DNA from: Hyphomicrobium_A sp963728165
GTDB taxonomy: Bacteria > Pseudomonadota > Alphaproteobacteria > Rhizobiales > Hyphomicrobiaceae
NCBI GenBank assembly: GCA_963728165.1
Contig: CAVSIY010000002.1
Span: 682,001 to 746,000, forward strand
DNA length: 64,000 nt
Direction of reading: 5' to 3'
The translations under genes and the position numbers were made by a program. The notes under the pieces are model-generated. The model worked only from the letters and a program-made list of their open reading frames with translations. It did not search any database and was not told the origin of the DNA. Below, piece by piece: positions 62,548 to 64,000 of the stretch. Position 1 is the first letter of the stretch; every line of letters starts with the position of its first letter.

Positions 62548-64000
62548 ATGACCCTGCACGTCGCTCTCACGCACCGCACGGCCTACCAGTACGATCGCGT
62601 AATCGGGATGGCCCCCCAGGTGGTCCGGCTGCGGCCGGCGCCGCATTGCCGCACTCCGATCCTCAGCTACTCGCTGAAGATCGAGCCCAAAGATCATTGG
62701 ATCAACTGGCAGCAGGACCCCTTCGCCAACTACTGCGCGCGCATCGTCCTGCCGGAGAAGTGCCAGCAGTTCGTGGTGACGGTCGACCTCGTCGCCGACA
62801 TGGCCGTCATCAATCCGTTCGACTTCTTCGTCGCCGACGAGGCCAAGGAGTGGCCCTTCACCTACGAGCCCGATCTCAAAGGTGAGCTCGGGCCGTACCT
62901 GGAGCCCATGCCCGCGGGTCCCTTGCTCAAGGCCTTTCTCGCCTCGCTGCCGCGCGAGAAGATGGTCACCATCGATTTCCTCTGCGACTTGAACCGCAAG
63001 CTGCACGCCGAGGTCAGCTACTGCATCCGCATGGAGCCGGGGATTCAGACCCCGGAGGAGACGCTGCAGAAGGCGTCCGGCTCCTGCCGCGACTCCGGCT
63101 GGCTGCTGGTGCAGATCCTGCGCCACATCGGCTTCGCGGCGCGCTTCGTGTCGGGCTACCTCATCCAGTTGCGCCCCGACGTGAAACCGCTCGACGGGCC
63201 GGCGGGCGCCAGACACCGATTTCACCGACCTGCACGCCTGGGCCGAGGTCTACCTGCCGGGTGCCGGCTGGATCGGCCTCGATCCGACCTCGGGCCTGCT
63301 CGCCGGCGAGGGCCACATCCCGCTTGCGGCAACGCCACAGCCGTCGAGCGCGGCGCCCATCAGCGGAGCGCACGAGCCGGCCGAGGTGACGTTCTCCTTC
63401 GACATGAGCGTTCAGCGCATCCTCGAGACGCCGCGCGTGACGCTGCCCTACAGCGAGGAGCAGTGGGGCGACATACTTTCTGCGGGCGAGGCTGTGGATG
63501 CGCGGCTCGAGAAAGGTGACGTGCGCCTCAGCATGGGCGGCGAGCCGACGTTCGTCGCAATTGACGACATGGAGAGCGCGGAGTGGAAGACGGCGGCCGT
63601 CGGCCCCACCAAACGCCACTTCGCCGACGACCTCGTGCGCCTGCTGCAGCAGCGCTTCGCGCCGGGCGGTCTTTTGCATTACGGCCAGGGCAAGTGGTAT
63701 CCGGGCGAGCCGTTGCCGCGATGGGCCTTCGCCCTCTACTGGCGCCGCGACGGCGAGCCATTGTGGGCCAATCCCGATCTCATCGCGCGCGAAGAGATCG
63801 CCTCCCCGCCGACGATCGCGGACGCCGGCAAGCTGATGGGTACGCTGTGCGAGCAGCTCGGGCTGGCGCGCGACAGCGGCGTCCCCGCCTACGAGGACCC
63901 CGCCTACTACGCCCTCGTCGAGCAGAAGCTGCCGATCGACGTCACACCTGAGAAGCTCGACGACCCCGAAGAACGAGCGCGCATCGTGCGCGTGTTCGAG
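62548..64000 (+). CDS. Transglutaminase/DUF2126 protein (partial, apparent frameshift)
   Basis: Starts M-T-L-H-V-A-L-T-H-R-T-A-Y-Q-Y-D. The transglutaminase N-terminal domain is followed by the core, with the Cys in A-S-G-S-C-R-D-S. After G-P-A-G-A at about 63210 the frame breaks. Skipping one base (an A at 63211) restores D-T-D-F-T-D-L-H-A-W with the catalytic His and G-L-D-P-T-S-G with the Asp. The restored frame stays open into the DUF2126 part (L-S-M-G-G-E-P-T-F) to the window end. Probable cytoplasmic peptide-modifying or protease-like role; the family usually travels with an alpha-E protein. Confidence 0.85.

Noticed and set aside
61321..63225. Long N-terminal extension of the zinc peptidase-like gene
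   Set aside because: The extension is antisense to the transglutaminase gene; family similarity and a ribosome site begin at GTG 62361.

Overview
The window looks like a chromosomal segment of a high-GC alphaproteobacterium, most likely a member of the Hyphomicrobiales (Rhizobiales). This rests on gene content and order (dsbA-like, aroQ, accB, accC, aat), the SigF/NrsF pair, and dispersed palindromes with a GTCATCCCGGC...GCCGGGA core. It is dense, mostly housekeeping DNA with several small accessory insertions. At least four well-conserved genes need a single-base correction to read through, so indel errors in a draft assembly are possible, although true frameshifts cannot be excluded.

Layout. 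1-5.4 kb: end of an M48 protease, a DsbA-like protein, type II dehydroquinase, the acetyl-CoA carboxylase subunits AccB and AccC, and leucyl/phenylalanyl-tRNA-protein transferase (Aat). 5.5-8.8 kb: a lower-GC insert (two-component system plus a small exported protein) bracketed by a near-identical copy of the last two thirds of aat. 8.9-12.8 kb: a diguanylate cyclase, a small secreted Ala/Asp protein with double terminators, DoxX, and a TetX-like FAD monooxygenase. 12.8-15.4 kb: guaA, whose 3' end is repeated around a roughly 0.9 kb islet carrying a HEPN/TIGR02391-like protein. 15.5-24 kb: a second Aat-fold protein, a zinc-ribbon membrane protein, TspO, a methyltransferase/ATP-grasp fusion, RsmB with a 3'-end remnant beside it, two related palindromes, MAPEG and guaB. 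24-29.3 kb: small exported or membrane proteins, an exported carbonic anhydrase and a repeat-rich gene-poor stretch. 29.3-37 kb: a hydrolase, RlmE, Ppx/GppA, an M15 peptidase, tRNA-Gln(CTG), an AraC regulator, a second diguanylate cyclase and a deleted purine permease.

37-53.6 kb: two RND efflux systems (MdtABC-like and MexEF-like) surround a bufferin/HvfA-type modified-peptide cluster (BufABC), a SigF-type ECF sigma factor, its NrsF-type anti-sigma and a DoxX protein. A GTAACA-N16-CGAA element precedes the sigma gene. This is the most coherent stress system in the window. 53.6-64 kb: a single-gene NACHT NTPase that may be a defence protein, a permuted papain-like protein with an M19 dipeptidase, an MgtA-type P-type ATPase, a zinc peptidase-like protein and the start of a transglutaminase/DUF2126 protein.

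Recurrent theme: three unrelated housekeeping genes (aat, guaA, rsmB) each sit next to an extra copy of their own 3' end, and two of these pairs enclose foreign-looking cargo. All assignments come from reading the sequence and family knowledge. No database search was run.
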